From Chloroflexota bacterium (GTDB lineage Bacteria > Chloroflexota > Dehalococcoidia > JACQUE01), in NCBI GenBank assembly GCA_016210425.1, contig JACQUE010000147.1:1-10350 (forward strand): 10,350 nt of DNA. Direction: 5' to 3'. Under the pieces are notes generated by a model. It was not told where the DNA came from and searched no databases. It was given only the letters and a program-made list of their open reading frames with translations. The translations under genes and the position numbers were made by a program. The first letter of the stretch is position 1. Each line of letters begins with the position of its first letter. This document shows positions 1 to 7,898 of the stretch, piece after piece.

Positions 1-786
1 CGTCTGCAAGCCCAGCTCCCTATCGGCAGAAAGAACTCCTGGGGCCCTCTCCCCCAGGACATCCACGTGCTTCCGGACCGTCGCCACGTCGCCCCGCGCG
101 ATGGGGCCGGTGAGGGCCTGGGGCAGGCCCAGGCTTTCGATGTTACAGACCGTGCCGCGCAGCAGCGGCAGCAGCGATGCTACAGCCATGCTCCGCTCCG
201 GCTGAAAATCGCTCCAAAGCTCGGCCGCCATCTTCATTAGGGTCACCGTATAGTTGCTGACGATGACGGCGGCGGCGTGGTAGAGCACTTTCTCCTGCGC
301 CCGCAAGACCACCCAGCGACCGCCAAGAGCCTCCGCCATCCGCTTCAGGGTCATCAACAGCGGCTCAGTGGCCTCCAGGCCAAAAGTAGAGCCTGGCAGA
401 TTGTCGAGGGCCTGCGCAGGACCAGCGAAAGTCTGCAGTGGATGGAAGCTGCCGGCCATGGCTTCCTGACGCTCCACAGGCTCGAGGACATCCAGAGAGA
501 GGGCCCCGCTGCAGTGCACCACCGATTGTTCGGCCCGCCACTTAACGCGGCCAGCCACCTGCTCGATGAAATCATCAGGCGTGGTGATAAAGACGATGTC
601 GGAGTTATCTGCGACCTGCTGGGCGTCTTCAAAGGCCAGGCAGCCCGGGATCGTCTGCGCAAGACGCTGGGCAGATTCCAAGCTCCGGCTGCTAACAGCG
701 ATCACCGGATATCCCACCTGCGCCAGCTTCGTCGCCAGAGCCGTGCCCACGGTGCCCGCGCCAATGAAGCCCAGCCTACTGCTCAC
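1..786 (-). CDS. Rossmann-fold/DUF2520 dehydrogenase-like protein (C-terminus cut by window edge)
   Basis: Reading from a GTG at 786, 262 codons stay open to the window edge, so roughly the last few dozen residues are missing. The N-terminus is an NAD(P)-binding Rossmann strand with GxGxxG (G9-A-G11-T-V-G14, within LGFIGAGTVG), then DIVFITTPDD near 63-72. The middle holds SFHPLQTF (113-120), a signature of the DUF2520 family, and the C-terminal helical part has YHAAAVIVSNY (169-179) and LTGPIARGD (225-233). This layout resembles pyrroline-5-carboxylate or ketopantoate reductases, and DUF2520 members are usually annotated as NADP-dependent oxidoreductases without a proven substrate. The GTG overlaps the stop of the upstream peptidase gene as GTGA, so the two are probably translationally coupled and share a transcript. 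The family call is firm; the substrate is unknown. Confidence 0.88.
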   Translation of the reverse strand, partial: MSSRLGFIGAGTVGTALATKLAQVGYPVIAVSSRSLESAQRLAQTIPGCLAFEDAQQVADNSDIVFITTPDDFIEQVAGRVKWRAEQSVVHCSGALSLDVLEPVERQEAMAGSFHPLQTFAGPAQALDNLPGSTFGLEATEPLLMTLKRMAEALGGRWVVLRAQEKVLYHAAAVIVSNYTVTLMKMAAELWSDFQPERSMAVASLLPLLRGTVCNIESLGLPQALTGPIARGDVATVRKHVDVLGERAPGVLSADRELGLQT

Positions 787-1754
787 GGCTGCGACACCTC
801 CAACGCCGCCGGCACGCCCAGCAGCCCCGTCGCCTGGCGCACCGCCCGCACGATGGCCCGAGCCATTACCCGGGCAGCTACCGCACCGATAACCGTTACG
901 TTGGCAGGTCCTTCCCACCGGCCTGTGGCCAGGGCGAAAACGACGTCGCCGTCCGCCATTGTGTGAGCGGGCCTTATAGCCATCGCCAGGCCGTCCTGGG
1001 CCATCTGCGCCACCTTGTTCACCTGCTCTTTGGTCAGCCTGGCATCCGTCGCCACCACACCGATGGTGGTGCTGCCGCCGGCCGGCACCGCTCCGTCGGC
1101 CGCTCGCTTCATTATGTCGATGGAGCTCACAAAGCCGGCTCCGGTAGGATTCCTGGCTCCGGCCACTATCTCGCCTGTGTCGGGGTCCACCACCTCGCCG
1201 ACGGCGTTCACCGCCACGATGGCTCCCACTGTCACGCCGTCGCCAAGCGTCTCGCTGGCTGTGCCTATGCCACCCTTTGTCATCCGATCCGGCCCCAGGA
1301 CCTTGCCTACTGTGGCGCCTGTACCGGCCCCGACGTTGCCCTCGGCCACCAGGCCATCGCTTGCCGCTAAGCAGGCCTGATAGCCCTCCTCAGGCCCCGG
1401 CCTCACCTGACTGCCACCAACGCCGAGGTCGAAGAGGATCGCTGCCGGCACGATAGGCACCCTGATGTCGCGCATGCCGAAGCCGATGCCGCGCTCCTCC
1501 AGATAGCGCATGACGCCATCGGCGGCAGCGAGGCCAAAGGCGGAGCCTCCCGAGAGGAGGACGGCATGCGCCTCCTGCACCAGGTTGCCGGGCCGCAGCA
1601 GGTCGGTCTCGCGGGTCCCCGGCGCAGAGCCGCGCACGTCCACTCCTCCGACGGCCCCCTCCTCACAGAGCACCACCGTACAGCCGGTGCCGTTGGCGCA
1701 GTCCGTCCAGTGCCCCACTCTTATTCCGGCTACGTCGGTTATGGCGCCTTTCAC
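783..1754 (-). CDS. P1 family (S58, DmpA/NylC-like) self-processing peptidase
   Basis: This 323-residue protein belongs to the N-terminal-nucleophile P1/S58 family (DmpA aminopeptidase, NylC nylon oligomer hydrolase, ThnT). These enzymes cleave their own precursor so that a Ser or Thr becomes the new N-terminus and nucleophile. Family blocks are visible: ITDVAGIRVGHWTD at the N-terminus, a glycine-rich LLSGGSAFGLAAADGV (66-81), GNVGAGTGATVGK (139-151) and the processing-site region GGSTTIGVVATDA (226-238). By position the likely cleavage lies before T229, with S228 where relatives often have Asn; cleavage before S228 is the alternative. No signal peptide is seen, so it is probably cytoplasmic. 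The start is GTG, supported by AAGGA 7 nt upstream (about 1765-1761). Its stop overlaps the next gene's GTG by 4 bp. Substrate is not predictable: small peptides, D-amino-acid amides or amide oligomers are known for relatives. Confidence 0.92.
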   Translation of the reverse strand: MKGAITDVAGIRVGHWTDCANGTGCTVVLCEEGAVGGVDVRGSAPGTRETDLLRPGNLVQEAHAVLLSGGSAFGLAAADGVMRYLEERGIGFGMRDIRVPIVPAAILFDLGVGGSQVRPGPEEGYQACLAASDGLVAEGNVGAGTGATVGKVLGPDRMTKGGIGTASETLGDGVTVGAIVAVNAVGEVVDPDTGEIVAGARNPTGAGFVSSIDIMKRAADGAVPAGGSTTIGVVATDARLTKEQVNKVAQMAQDGLAMAIRPAHTMADGDVVFALATGRWEGPANVTVIGAVAARVMARAIVRAVRQATGLLGVPAALEVSQP

Positions 1755-1775
1755 GTGCGATCCTTCACAATCAAA

Positions 1776-1806
1776 GAGCCCTCCCCGGCACAGGCCAGGA
1801 GGGCTC
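1776..1806 (-). terminator. Strong hairpin: gap terminator or leader attenuator
   Basis: A perfect 9-bp inverted repeat, GAGCCCTCC with GGAGGGCTC, is interrupted by 13 nt that can pair further (GGC-CTGT-GCC), giving about 12 base pairs. On the - strand it is followed by TTTGATTG, a weak U tract, and it ends about 9 nt before the Shine-Dalgarno site of the peptidase gene. It could terminate read-through from gap, act as an attenuator in the peptidase leader, or protect the 5' end of a processed message. The pairing is directly visible; the role is inferred. Confidence 0.55.
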
Positions 1807-1894
1807 AGTTCGTTTCCCTGTTTCTCTTCGCCGTCTCGGCCGGATGCGGTCCAAGCGGTCTATTCTTTTTGTTTGCTCAGGCTTCTTTGTGCTC

Positions 1895-1908
1895 ACCGCC
1901 GAAGCGGT
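1895..1908 (-). other. UUCG-tetraloop hairpin in leader
   Basis: On the - strand ACCGC-TTCG-GCGGT forms a perfect 5-bp stem closed by the very stable C(UUCG)G tetraloop. It lies about 20 nt after the predicted transcription start of the peptidase operon. No U tract follows, so it is unlikely to be a terminator. It may stabilise the 5' end or form part of a larger leader fold. Confidence 0.5.
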
Positions 1909-1933
1909 CGGTGGCTACTCCAATTGCAGCTAA

Positions 1934-1962
1934 ATACTAATGCCACGAGGGAAAAATGTCAA
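1934..1962 (-). promoter_or_regulatory. Sigma70-type promoter for the peptidase/DUF2520 operon
   Basis: On the - strand a perfect TTGACA (1962-1957) is separated by exactly 17 bp from TAGTAT (1939-1934, 4 of 6 matches to TATAAT). A T6 run lies just upstream of the -35 box. The promoter begins 7 nt after the gap stop codon and predicts transcription starting near 1927. The box and spacing match is good; activity is inferred. Confidence 0.6.
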
Positions 1963-1969
1963 GAAAAAA

Positions 1970-2980
1970 CTATAATCCTTTGTCCACGAGAAACGATGCC
2001 AGGTCCGCCACGCGCACGCTGAAGCCCCACTCGTTGTCGTACCAGGCGATGACCTTGACCATGTTGCCGTCCAGTACCATCGTGCTCTCCGCGTCCACAA
2101 TCGAACTGGCCGGGTTGCCTTTCAGGTCAATGCTGACCAGCGGCTCCTCCGAGTACTCCAGTATACCCTTGAGCGGCCCCTCGGCAACGGCTTTGAACGC
2201 GGCGTTCACCTCTTCGACGGTGACGTTGCGCTCCAGGTCGGCGACAAAGTCCACGACGGATACGGTGGGCGTGGGGACGCGGAAAGCGATGCCGTCCAGC
2301 TTTCCCTTGAGCTCGGGGATGACCAGGGCAACAGCACGGGCGGCGCCGGTGCTGGTGGGGATGATGCTGAGGGCTGCCGCCCGCGCCCGGCGCAGGTCGT
2401 CGTGTACCACGTCCAGGATCCTCTGGTCGTTGGTGTAAGCATGGACGGTGGTCATGAGGCCACGTCGCACGCCGAATGAATCGTGGAGCACTTTGACCAC
2501 AGGCGCTGTGCCGTTGGTGGTGCAGGAGGCGTTGGAGATGACATGGACCTTCGGATCGTACTTGTCCTGATTAACGCCCAGGACAATGGTGAAGACGTCG
2601 CCGCGAGCGGGAGCTGTAATGATGACCTTCTTGACCGTGTCACGGAGGTGTTTGGCCGCATCCTCGCCCTTGGTGAAGCGCCCTGTGCCTTCGATGACGA
2701 TCTCGGCACCCACATCGCCCCAGGGGATCTTGGCCGGGTCGCGCTCGGCGAAGACCTTAACGGGCGAGCCATCGATGACAATGGAGTCATCGGTGGTCTC
2801 AACGGTGCCTGGATATTTGCCGTAGTTGCTATCGTACTTGAAGAGATGGGCGTTCGTCTTAGTATCGGCGAGGTCGTTTGCTGCCACGACCTGGAGCTTG
2901 CCTTTGTAGTTCTCGAAGATCGCTTTGGTGATCTGGCGGCCAATGCGGCCAAAACCGTTGATACCTATGCGAGTTGGCAT
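1970..2980 (-). CDS. gap: Type I glyceraldehyde-3-phosphate dehydrogenase
   Basis: This is a cytoplasmic glycolytic enzyme that oxidises glyceraldehyde-3-phosphate with NAD(P)+ and phosphate to 1,3-bisphosphoglycerate. The 336 residues cover the whole family: Rossmann motif INGFGRIGR (7-15), AANDL (33-37) with the Asp that normally selects NAD, catalytic C153 in SNASCTTN (149-156), H180 in TTVHAYTND, the substrate-binding S-loop, IPTSTGAA (207-214) and the C-terminal [12 protein letters not shown] at 2980 is chosen over the in-frame GTG at 2986 because GGAGGT (2990-2985) overlaps that GTG and sits 4 nt before the ATG; relatives also start [12 protein letters not shown]. Two oddities: ILDVVH where NAD enzymes usually read ILDLPH, and CTTNG where CTTNC is common. 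It has its own promoter, just after the eno terminator. Confidence 0.97.
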   Translation of the reverse strand: MPTRIGINGFGRIGRQITKAIFENYKGKLQVVAANDLADTKTNAHLFKYDSNYGKYPGTVETTDDSIVIDGSPVKVFAERDPAKIPWGDVGAEIVIEGTGRFTKGEDAAKHLRDTVKKVIITAPARGDVFTIVLGVNQDKYDPKVHVISNASCTTNGTAPVVKVLHDSFGVRRGLMTTVHAYTNDQRILDVVHDDLRRARAAALSIIPTSTGAARAVALVIPELKGKLDGIAFRVPTPTVSVVDFVADLERNVTVEEVNAAFKAVAEGPLKGILEYSEEPLVSIDLKGNPASSIVDAESTMVLDGNMVKVIAWYDNEWGFSVRVADLASFLVDKGL

Positions 2981-2984
2981 GCTC

Positions 2985-2990
2985 ACCTCC
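2985..2990 (-). promoter_or_regulatory. Ribosome binding site of gap
   Basis: GGAGGT (2990-2985), continuing as GGAGGTGA, is a strong Shine-Dalgarno sequence 4 nt before the ATG at 2980. Because it covers the upstream in-frame GTG (2986-2984), it decides the start in favour of the ATG. Confidence 0.85.
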
Positions 2991-3021
2991 GATTGAAAGA
3001 AAATATGAGACCTGTGAGTTA

Positions 3022-3030
3022 ATTATAGCA
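3022..3030 (-). promoter_or_regulatory. Extended -10 promoter of gap
   Basis: On the - strand TGCTATAAT (3030-3022) is a perfect TATAAT with the TGn extension. The position where a -35 box would lie (about 3045-3050) falls inside the eno terminator and does not resemble TTGACA, so the extended -10 would carry recognition. The predicted start near 3015 leaves a leader of about 35 nt before the gap ATG. Confidence 0.7.
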
Positions 3031-3036
3031 CGCAAG

Positions 3037-3060
3037 AAAAAGGGGGTCGGTCAGGCCCCC
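3037..3060 (-). terminator. Rho-independent terminator of eno
   Basis: Two nt after the eno stop (3065-3063, TAA), the - strand reads GGGGG, a 9-nt loop region, CCCCC and then TTTTT (3041-3037). The G5/C5 stem followed directly by a T5 tract is a classic intrinsic terminator, though the stem is short. The gap promoter starts 6 nt beyond the T tract, so enolase and gap form separate transcription units packed end to end. Confidence 0.75.
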
Positions 3061-3062
3061 GG

Positions 3063-4848
<1,786 letters not shown>

Positions 4849-4881
4849 TTTTACAGCTCCACCCGCCTCAGACTAGCGCCA

Positions 4882-4911
4882 ATTATATTATCGAGAAGCG
4901 AAGGAGCGCAA
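4882..4911 (-). promoter_or_regulatory. Promoter of the TIGR00725-eno unit
   Basis: On the - strand a perfect TATAAT (4887-4882) lies 18 bp downstream of TTGCGC (4911-4906), a half-match to TTGACA. The predicted start near 4875 leaves about 27 nt before the proposed CTG start codon, a leader length like that of gap. The -35 box begins 3 nt after the stop codon of the metalloprotease gene. No terminator hairpin is visible between them, so read-through from the protease is possible. Confidence 0.6.
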
Positions 4912-4914
4912 CGC

Positions 4915-6903
4915 CTAGCCGCCGGAACCGTTAACCTTCACCGAGACGTGGAAGCTAGCCTTCTCCGTGGTAACGGGGGTGGCACCGGAGACCAACAGGA
5001 CAGCTCGCTCCACGTCCTTTCCGAAGCCGCTGATGCGTAGCTCCCCTTTCTGGTCCGGCCCAAGCTCCATCCTGCGCACCCGAGCCTCCTTGCCCTGCTC
5101 TATCACCTGCACTATGAAGCTCTGGGGTAGGCTGTTATCCGTGCGGACGAATCCCTTGGCGTCCCATCCCTGCTCCTGCTCCGCATCGTCGTAAAAGCCG
5201 AGCTCAGGGATGGCGATATCATCAACGGCAAAGCCCTCAAGGTTTACCGCCTCGTCGTTCACCACTTCGAAGCGCAGCATTATACGCTGCCCTGCATAGG
5301 GGCTGAGGTCGATCTCCTCTTTCACCCACTGAGGCGTCGAGCCCCCCCCGCTCACCCCCGTATACCCATTCCCGAAACTGTTGCCCAGCGGGTCCCTGTC
5401 GCTTGTGTTCTTTCCGGCAAGCGCCGTCCAGGTCTGGCCTTCATCGGTTGACGCCTCAACGTAGGCGTAGTCCCAGTCCTTCTCGGTGTCATACCACGTC
5501 CAGAACTGAAGGGTAGCCTTCTTGACAGCAGAAAGGTCGAATGCGCGGGTAAGCGTCGAGTCCATGGAATCGGCGCGGTTGCCCCACCATTCGTGACTGC
5601 CGCCATGAGGCTTGTTGGGCAAGATTGGGACCCTGTCCGCGCCCTGGAAGGTGATGATAGCATCGCCCGAAGGGAGAGAGACCTCGATGTAGTCGGAGCC
5701 GAACTGGTGCACCGAGCCATCTATCTCCTCCGGCCCCGACAAGACGGTCGTTGGCCTCACTTTGACGTTGAGGGTCGGATATTCATAGCTCTTCACACCG
5801 CTGCCGTCCAGGTAGTTCGCCACCGTCCAGTCGGCGAAAACGCCCCAGAAGTCCTCCTTGTAGCGGTGCGCCGCCAGATAGGCATTGATGCCCTTGATGC
5901 CGCCTTCCGGCTCATCCACCAGGGCCCGAGGCATTTGAGGGCCACCGTAATGGTCGTACAGGTACCTCATGAAGAGGTAGGCCGCCGAATAGTGGGCCCC
6001 ACTGTCGTTGGGATGATCGCTCCAGTCGGTGAGCTGGGTGTCTGGCTCGCTGGTGAATGCGGAGAAAGTCCTTGGACCGTAGCCAGCCAGGTCAGCCGAT
6101 AGCTCCGAGAGGCCCTCGTTGACCCACGTCTGCTCCGTCGGGTCGCCGCGCTGATGGGCCGCGTGCTGCAGCTCATGCGCCAGAACACCCTCGTACTGGC
6201 GCGTGCCCGGCTGGGTCGCATCGATGTTCATGTAGACCATCTCGCGCTCGTTGCTGAAGCGATTGACTACCTTGGGGTACTCGTCCATGGAGGAATAGTA
6301 GCCGGCGACGCCAGGGATACGGGCGTTGAGCACCGTCAGATGGGCGTCGTTATCGACTCCGGGGGTGATGACTGGGCCAAAGAGGCGAACCACGGTAGGG
6401 TATATGCTCTCCTCGAAGGTATTTGCCGAGCGCTGCAGCGCATCCTGTGCCACCTTGACGCCGTCCTCGACGTACCAGTAGGAGTCGGACCCGACGTAGC
6501 GCAAGGTTGCCTCCACTGTGAAGTTCTCGAAGGTATCGAGGTTGGTAACGGTGAAGGTATCCTTGCGCCCGACTTCATATTGTGGCGGCTGGCCATTGAC
6601 GACCCGCGGAATCGGCGCATTCGACTTCAGGCGCAATCGCTGGGTCAGCGAGTATAGGTCCCTCGGCGGAGACTGGAAGGCTAAGAGCAGGCCCTTGACC
6701 GAATCTGTCGCTGTTTTGACTGCGGGGATTGTCGTGGGTAATGCGGGCGTGGCCGATGTCTCTGTTTTGTCCGGCTCTTGCAGAAACAGGCTTTCGGCGG
6801 AAGGGGATTCTTCTTGATTAGACGTGCAAGCGGCCAAAAAAAGGAAGGCCAGTATCGTTGCGACAGCCAATAGGTGGGACCAGGTGCGGCGGTGGAAAGA
6901 CAT
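4915..6903 (-). CDS. Lipoprotein zinc metalloprotease with InhA/M6-like C-terminal domain
   Basis: This 662-residue protein is exported and lipid-anchored: positive N-terminus (HRRTW), hydrophobic core 11-25 and lipobox LAAC with C26. A Ser/Thr/Pro/Glu-rich linker follows (about 27-70). The catalytic domain carries HELQH (243-247, HExxH), with NEGLSE (262-267) downstream, where E263 is a likely third zinc ligand as in gluzincins. Residues about 430-570 form a beta-sandwich region resembling the MAM-like domain of immune inhibitor A (M6) proteases, with WWGNRADSMDSTL, WYDTEKDWDYAYVEASTD and GFAVDDIAI; about 570-662 is a further uncharacterised C-terminal region. The role is probably degradation of extracellular protein, with the domain order seen here assigned by eye. 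ATG at 6903 has only a purine-rich GAGAGGGGA just upstream, a close and weak binding site. It appears monocistronic with its own promoter. Confidence 0.87.
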   Translation of the reverse strand: MSFHRRTWSHLLAVATILAFLFLAACTSNQEESPSAESLFLQEPDKTETSATPALPTTIPAVKTATDSVKGLLLAFQSPPRDLYSLTQRLRLKSNAPIPRVVNGQPPQYEVGRKDTFTVTNLDTFENFTVEATLRYVGSDSYWYVEDGVKVAQDALQRSANTFEESIYPTVVRLFGPVITPGVDNDAHLTVLNARIPGVAGYYSSMDEYPKVVNRFSNEREMVYMNIDATQPGTRQYEGVLAHELQHAAHQRGDPTEQTWVNEGLSELSADLAGYGPRTFSAFTSEPDTQLTDWSDHPNDSGAHYSAAYLFMRYLYDHYGGPQMPRALVDEPEGGIKGINAYLAAHRYKEDFWGVFADWTVANYLDGSGVKSYEYPTLNVKVRPTTVLSGPEEIDGSVHQFGSDYIEVSLPSGDAIITFQGADRVPILPNKPHGGSHEWWGNRADSMDSTLTRAFDLSAVKKATLQFWTWYDTEKDWDYAYVEASTDEGQTWTALAGKNTSDRDPLGNSFGNGYTGVSGGGSTPQWVKEEIDLSPYAGQRIMLRFEVVNDEAVNLEGFAVDDIAIPELGFYDDAEQEQGWDAKGFVRTDNSLPQSFIVQVIEQGKEARVRRMELGPDQKGELRISGFGKDVERAVLLVSGATPVTTEKASFHVSVKVNGSGG

Positions 6904-6941
6904 TCCCCTCTCTCAATGCTGTTCTAGGACGCGCTTGTCTC

Positions 6942-6950
6942 ATAGTAGCA
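6942..6950 (-). promoter_or_regulatory. Extended -10 promoter of the metalloprotease gene
   Basis: On the - strand TGCTACTAT (6950-6942) has the TGn extension plus TACTAT (4 of 6 matches). No good -35 box is found 16-18 bp upstream. The predicted start near 6935 gives a leader of about 32 nt. It shares its form with the gap and dehydrogenase promoters in this window, which raises confidence somewhat. Confidence 0.45.
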
Positions 6951-7008
6951 CGAAGGTCTGCGGTGAGAAAGGTTTGATATGGCCTCCCGGCAGCGGGCCG
7001 ATCTGCCC

Positions 7009-7038
7009 TTGTTGGCTGTCGCAGAGGGGTGCTAGAAT
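7009..7038 (+). promoter_or_regulatory. Promoter of the FabL-like dehydrogenase
   Basis: TGCTAGAAT (7030-7038) is an extended -10 with TAGAAT (5 of 6 matches). TTGTTG (7009-7014) lies 18 bp upstream as a weak -35. Transcription would start near 7045, about 50 nt before the ATG. The leader holds a small ccccg/cgggg stem (7052-7056 with 7064-7068) and a good ribosome site, AAGGAG (7082-7087), 8 nt before the start codon. It diverges from the metalloprotease promoter about 60 bp away. Confidence 0.55.
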
Positions 7039-7095
7039 TGGCTGAGGTTTTCCCCGAAGCGTACGGGGCAATGACTCGAGCAAGGAGATCATCAA

Positions 7096-7890
7096 ATGGT
7101 GGACGACTGGGCGCTTATACTGGGTGCATCCAGCGGCTTCGGAGAGGCCTGCGCGGTGGAGCTCGCTGCCAGGGGCATGAACATATTCGGCGTGCATCTG
7201 GACCGGCGGGCCGCGCTGCCTAACGTCGAGGCTATCGTCCGCAGGATCGAGGGGCATGGCCGGCGTGCCGCCTTCTTCAACATCAACGCTGCCGATCCGG
7301 AGAAGCGTGCCTCAGCGCTGGACGCTATGAAGGACATCCTGGCCGGCGCAGGCTCATCTAGCTCCATACGGGTCCTCCTCCACTCTCTAGCCTTCGGCAC
7401 GCTGCGCCCGTTTGTCCCCGAGGATCAGGCGGATGCTCTCACTAAGGCACAGCTTGAGATGACGCTGGACGTAATGGCCAACAGCCTGGTCTACTGGACG
7501 CAAGATCTGGTCTACCGGGGTCTTATGGGCAACGGCGGACGCATCTTCGCCCTAACCAGCGCCGGCTCTCAACGGGTTATGCCCCACTACGGAGCCGTAT
7601 CAGCCGCGAAGGCCTGCCTGGAGGCCCACGTCCGACAGCTTGCCGTGGAGCTTGCGGGGCGGGGGATCACAGTCAACGCCATCCGCGCCGGCGTCACCGA
7701 TACGCCGGCCCTCCGCAAGATCCCCGGCTACGAGGGCCTGCTTGAGCAAGCGCTCCGTCAGAACCCCTCCGGTCGCCTCACCACCACGGCCGATGTCGCC
7801 GCAGCAATCGCTAAGCTAAGCGAGGCTGAAACCTACTGGGTGACGGGAAACGTCATCGACGTCGATAGTGGGGAGTTTGTGGCGTCCTGA
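7096..7890 (+). CDS. FabL/FabI-like short-chain dehydrogenase (putative enoyl-ACP reductase)
   Basis: This is a 264-residue single-domain SDR. The cofactor motif is GASSGFGEA (10-18, GxxxGxG). VLLHSLAFGTLRPF (93-106) aligns with the NAAS-G-LRP segment of Bacillus FabL and the HSIAF segment of FabI. The active site reads Y165-(6 residues)-K172 (PHYGAVSAAKACLEA), the YX6K spacing of enoyl-ACP reductases instead of the YxxxK of classical SDRs. The C-terminal VNAIRAGVTDTPAL and GNVIDVDSG fit the same group. Such enzymes reduce trans-2-enoyl-ACP in fatty acid elongation in the cytoplasm. No other fab gene is nearby, and the upstream FabI-type active-site Tyr is replaced (TSAGSQR), so another enoyl or ketone substrate is possible. 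AAGGAG 8 nt upstream supports the ATG. Its stop lies 8 bp from the converging regulator gene. Confidence 0.85.
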   Translation: MVDDWALILGASSGFGEACAVELAARGMNIFGVHLDRRAALPNVEAIVRRIEGHGRRAAFFNINAADPEKRASALDAMKDILAGAGSSSSIRVLLHSLAFGTLRPFVPEDQADALTKAQLEMTLDVMANSLVYWTQDLVYRGLMGNGGRIFALTSAGSQRVMPHYGAVSAAKACLEAHVRQLAVELAGRGITVNAIRAGVTDTPALRKIPGYEGLLEQALRQNPSGRLTTTADVAAAIAKLSEAETYWVTGNVIDVDSGEFVAS

Positions 7891-7898
7891 CGAGTGTC

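Larger units (their letters stand above)
1755..1969 (-). other. Leader/intergenic region between gap and the peptidase operon
   Basis: This 215-bp gap holds no convincing gene on either strand. Read on the - strand it contains, in order, a T6 run just after the gap stop, a TTGACA promoter, a short UUCG-capped hairpin, an A-rich purine stretch, a strong GC hairpin with a short T run, and the ribosome binding site of the peptidase gene. If the promoter is real, the message has an untranslated leader of about 170 nt, unusually long next to the roughly 30-nt leaders elsewhere in the window. I do not recognise a known riboswitch or T-box class in it. Confidence 0.6.

Noticed and set aside
1776..1908. 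T-box or known riboswitch in the peptidase leader
   Set aside because: I looked for the T-box core and for familiar conserved riboswitch segments and found none; only the two hairpins are supported.
1510..2022. + strand frames spanning the peptidase start and leader
   Set aside because: They are antisense to the conserved peptidase N-terminus, have low-complexity composition and no ribosome site.
2981..2986. GTG at 2986 as gap start
   Set aside because: It lies inside the GGAGGT Shine-Dalgarno sequence that serves the ATG at 2980.
7052..7068. ccccg/cgggg inverted repeat as a terminator
   Set aside because: The stem is only 5 bp with a 7-nt loop and no T run follows on either strand; it is mentioned only as a possible leader stem of the dehydrogenase.
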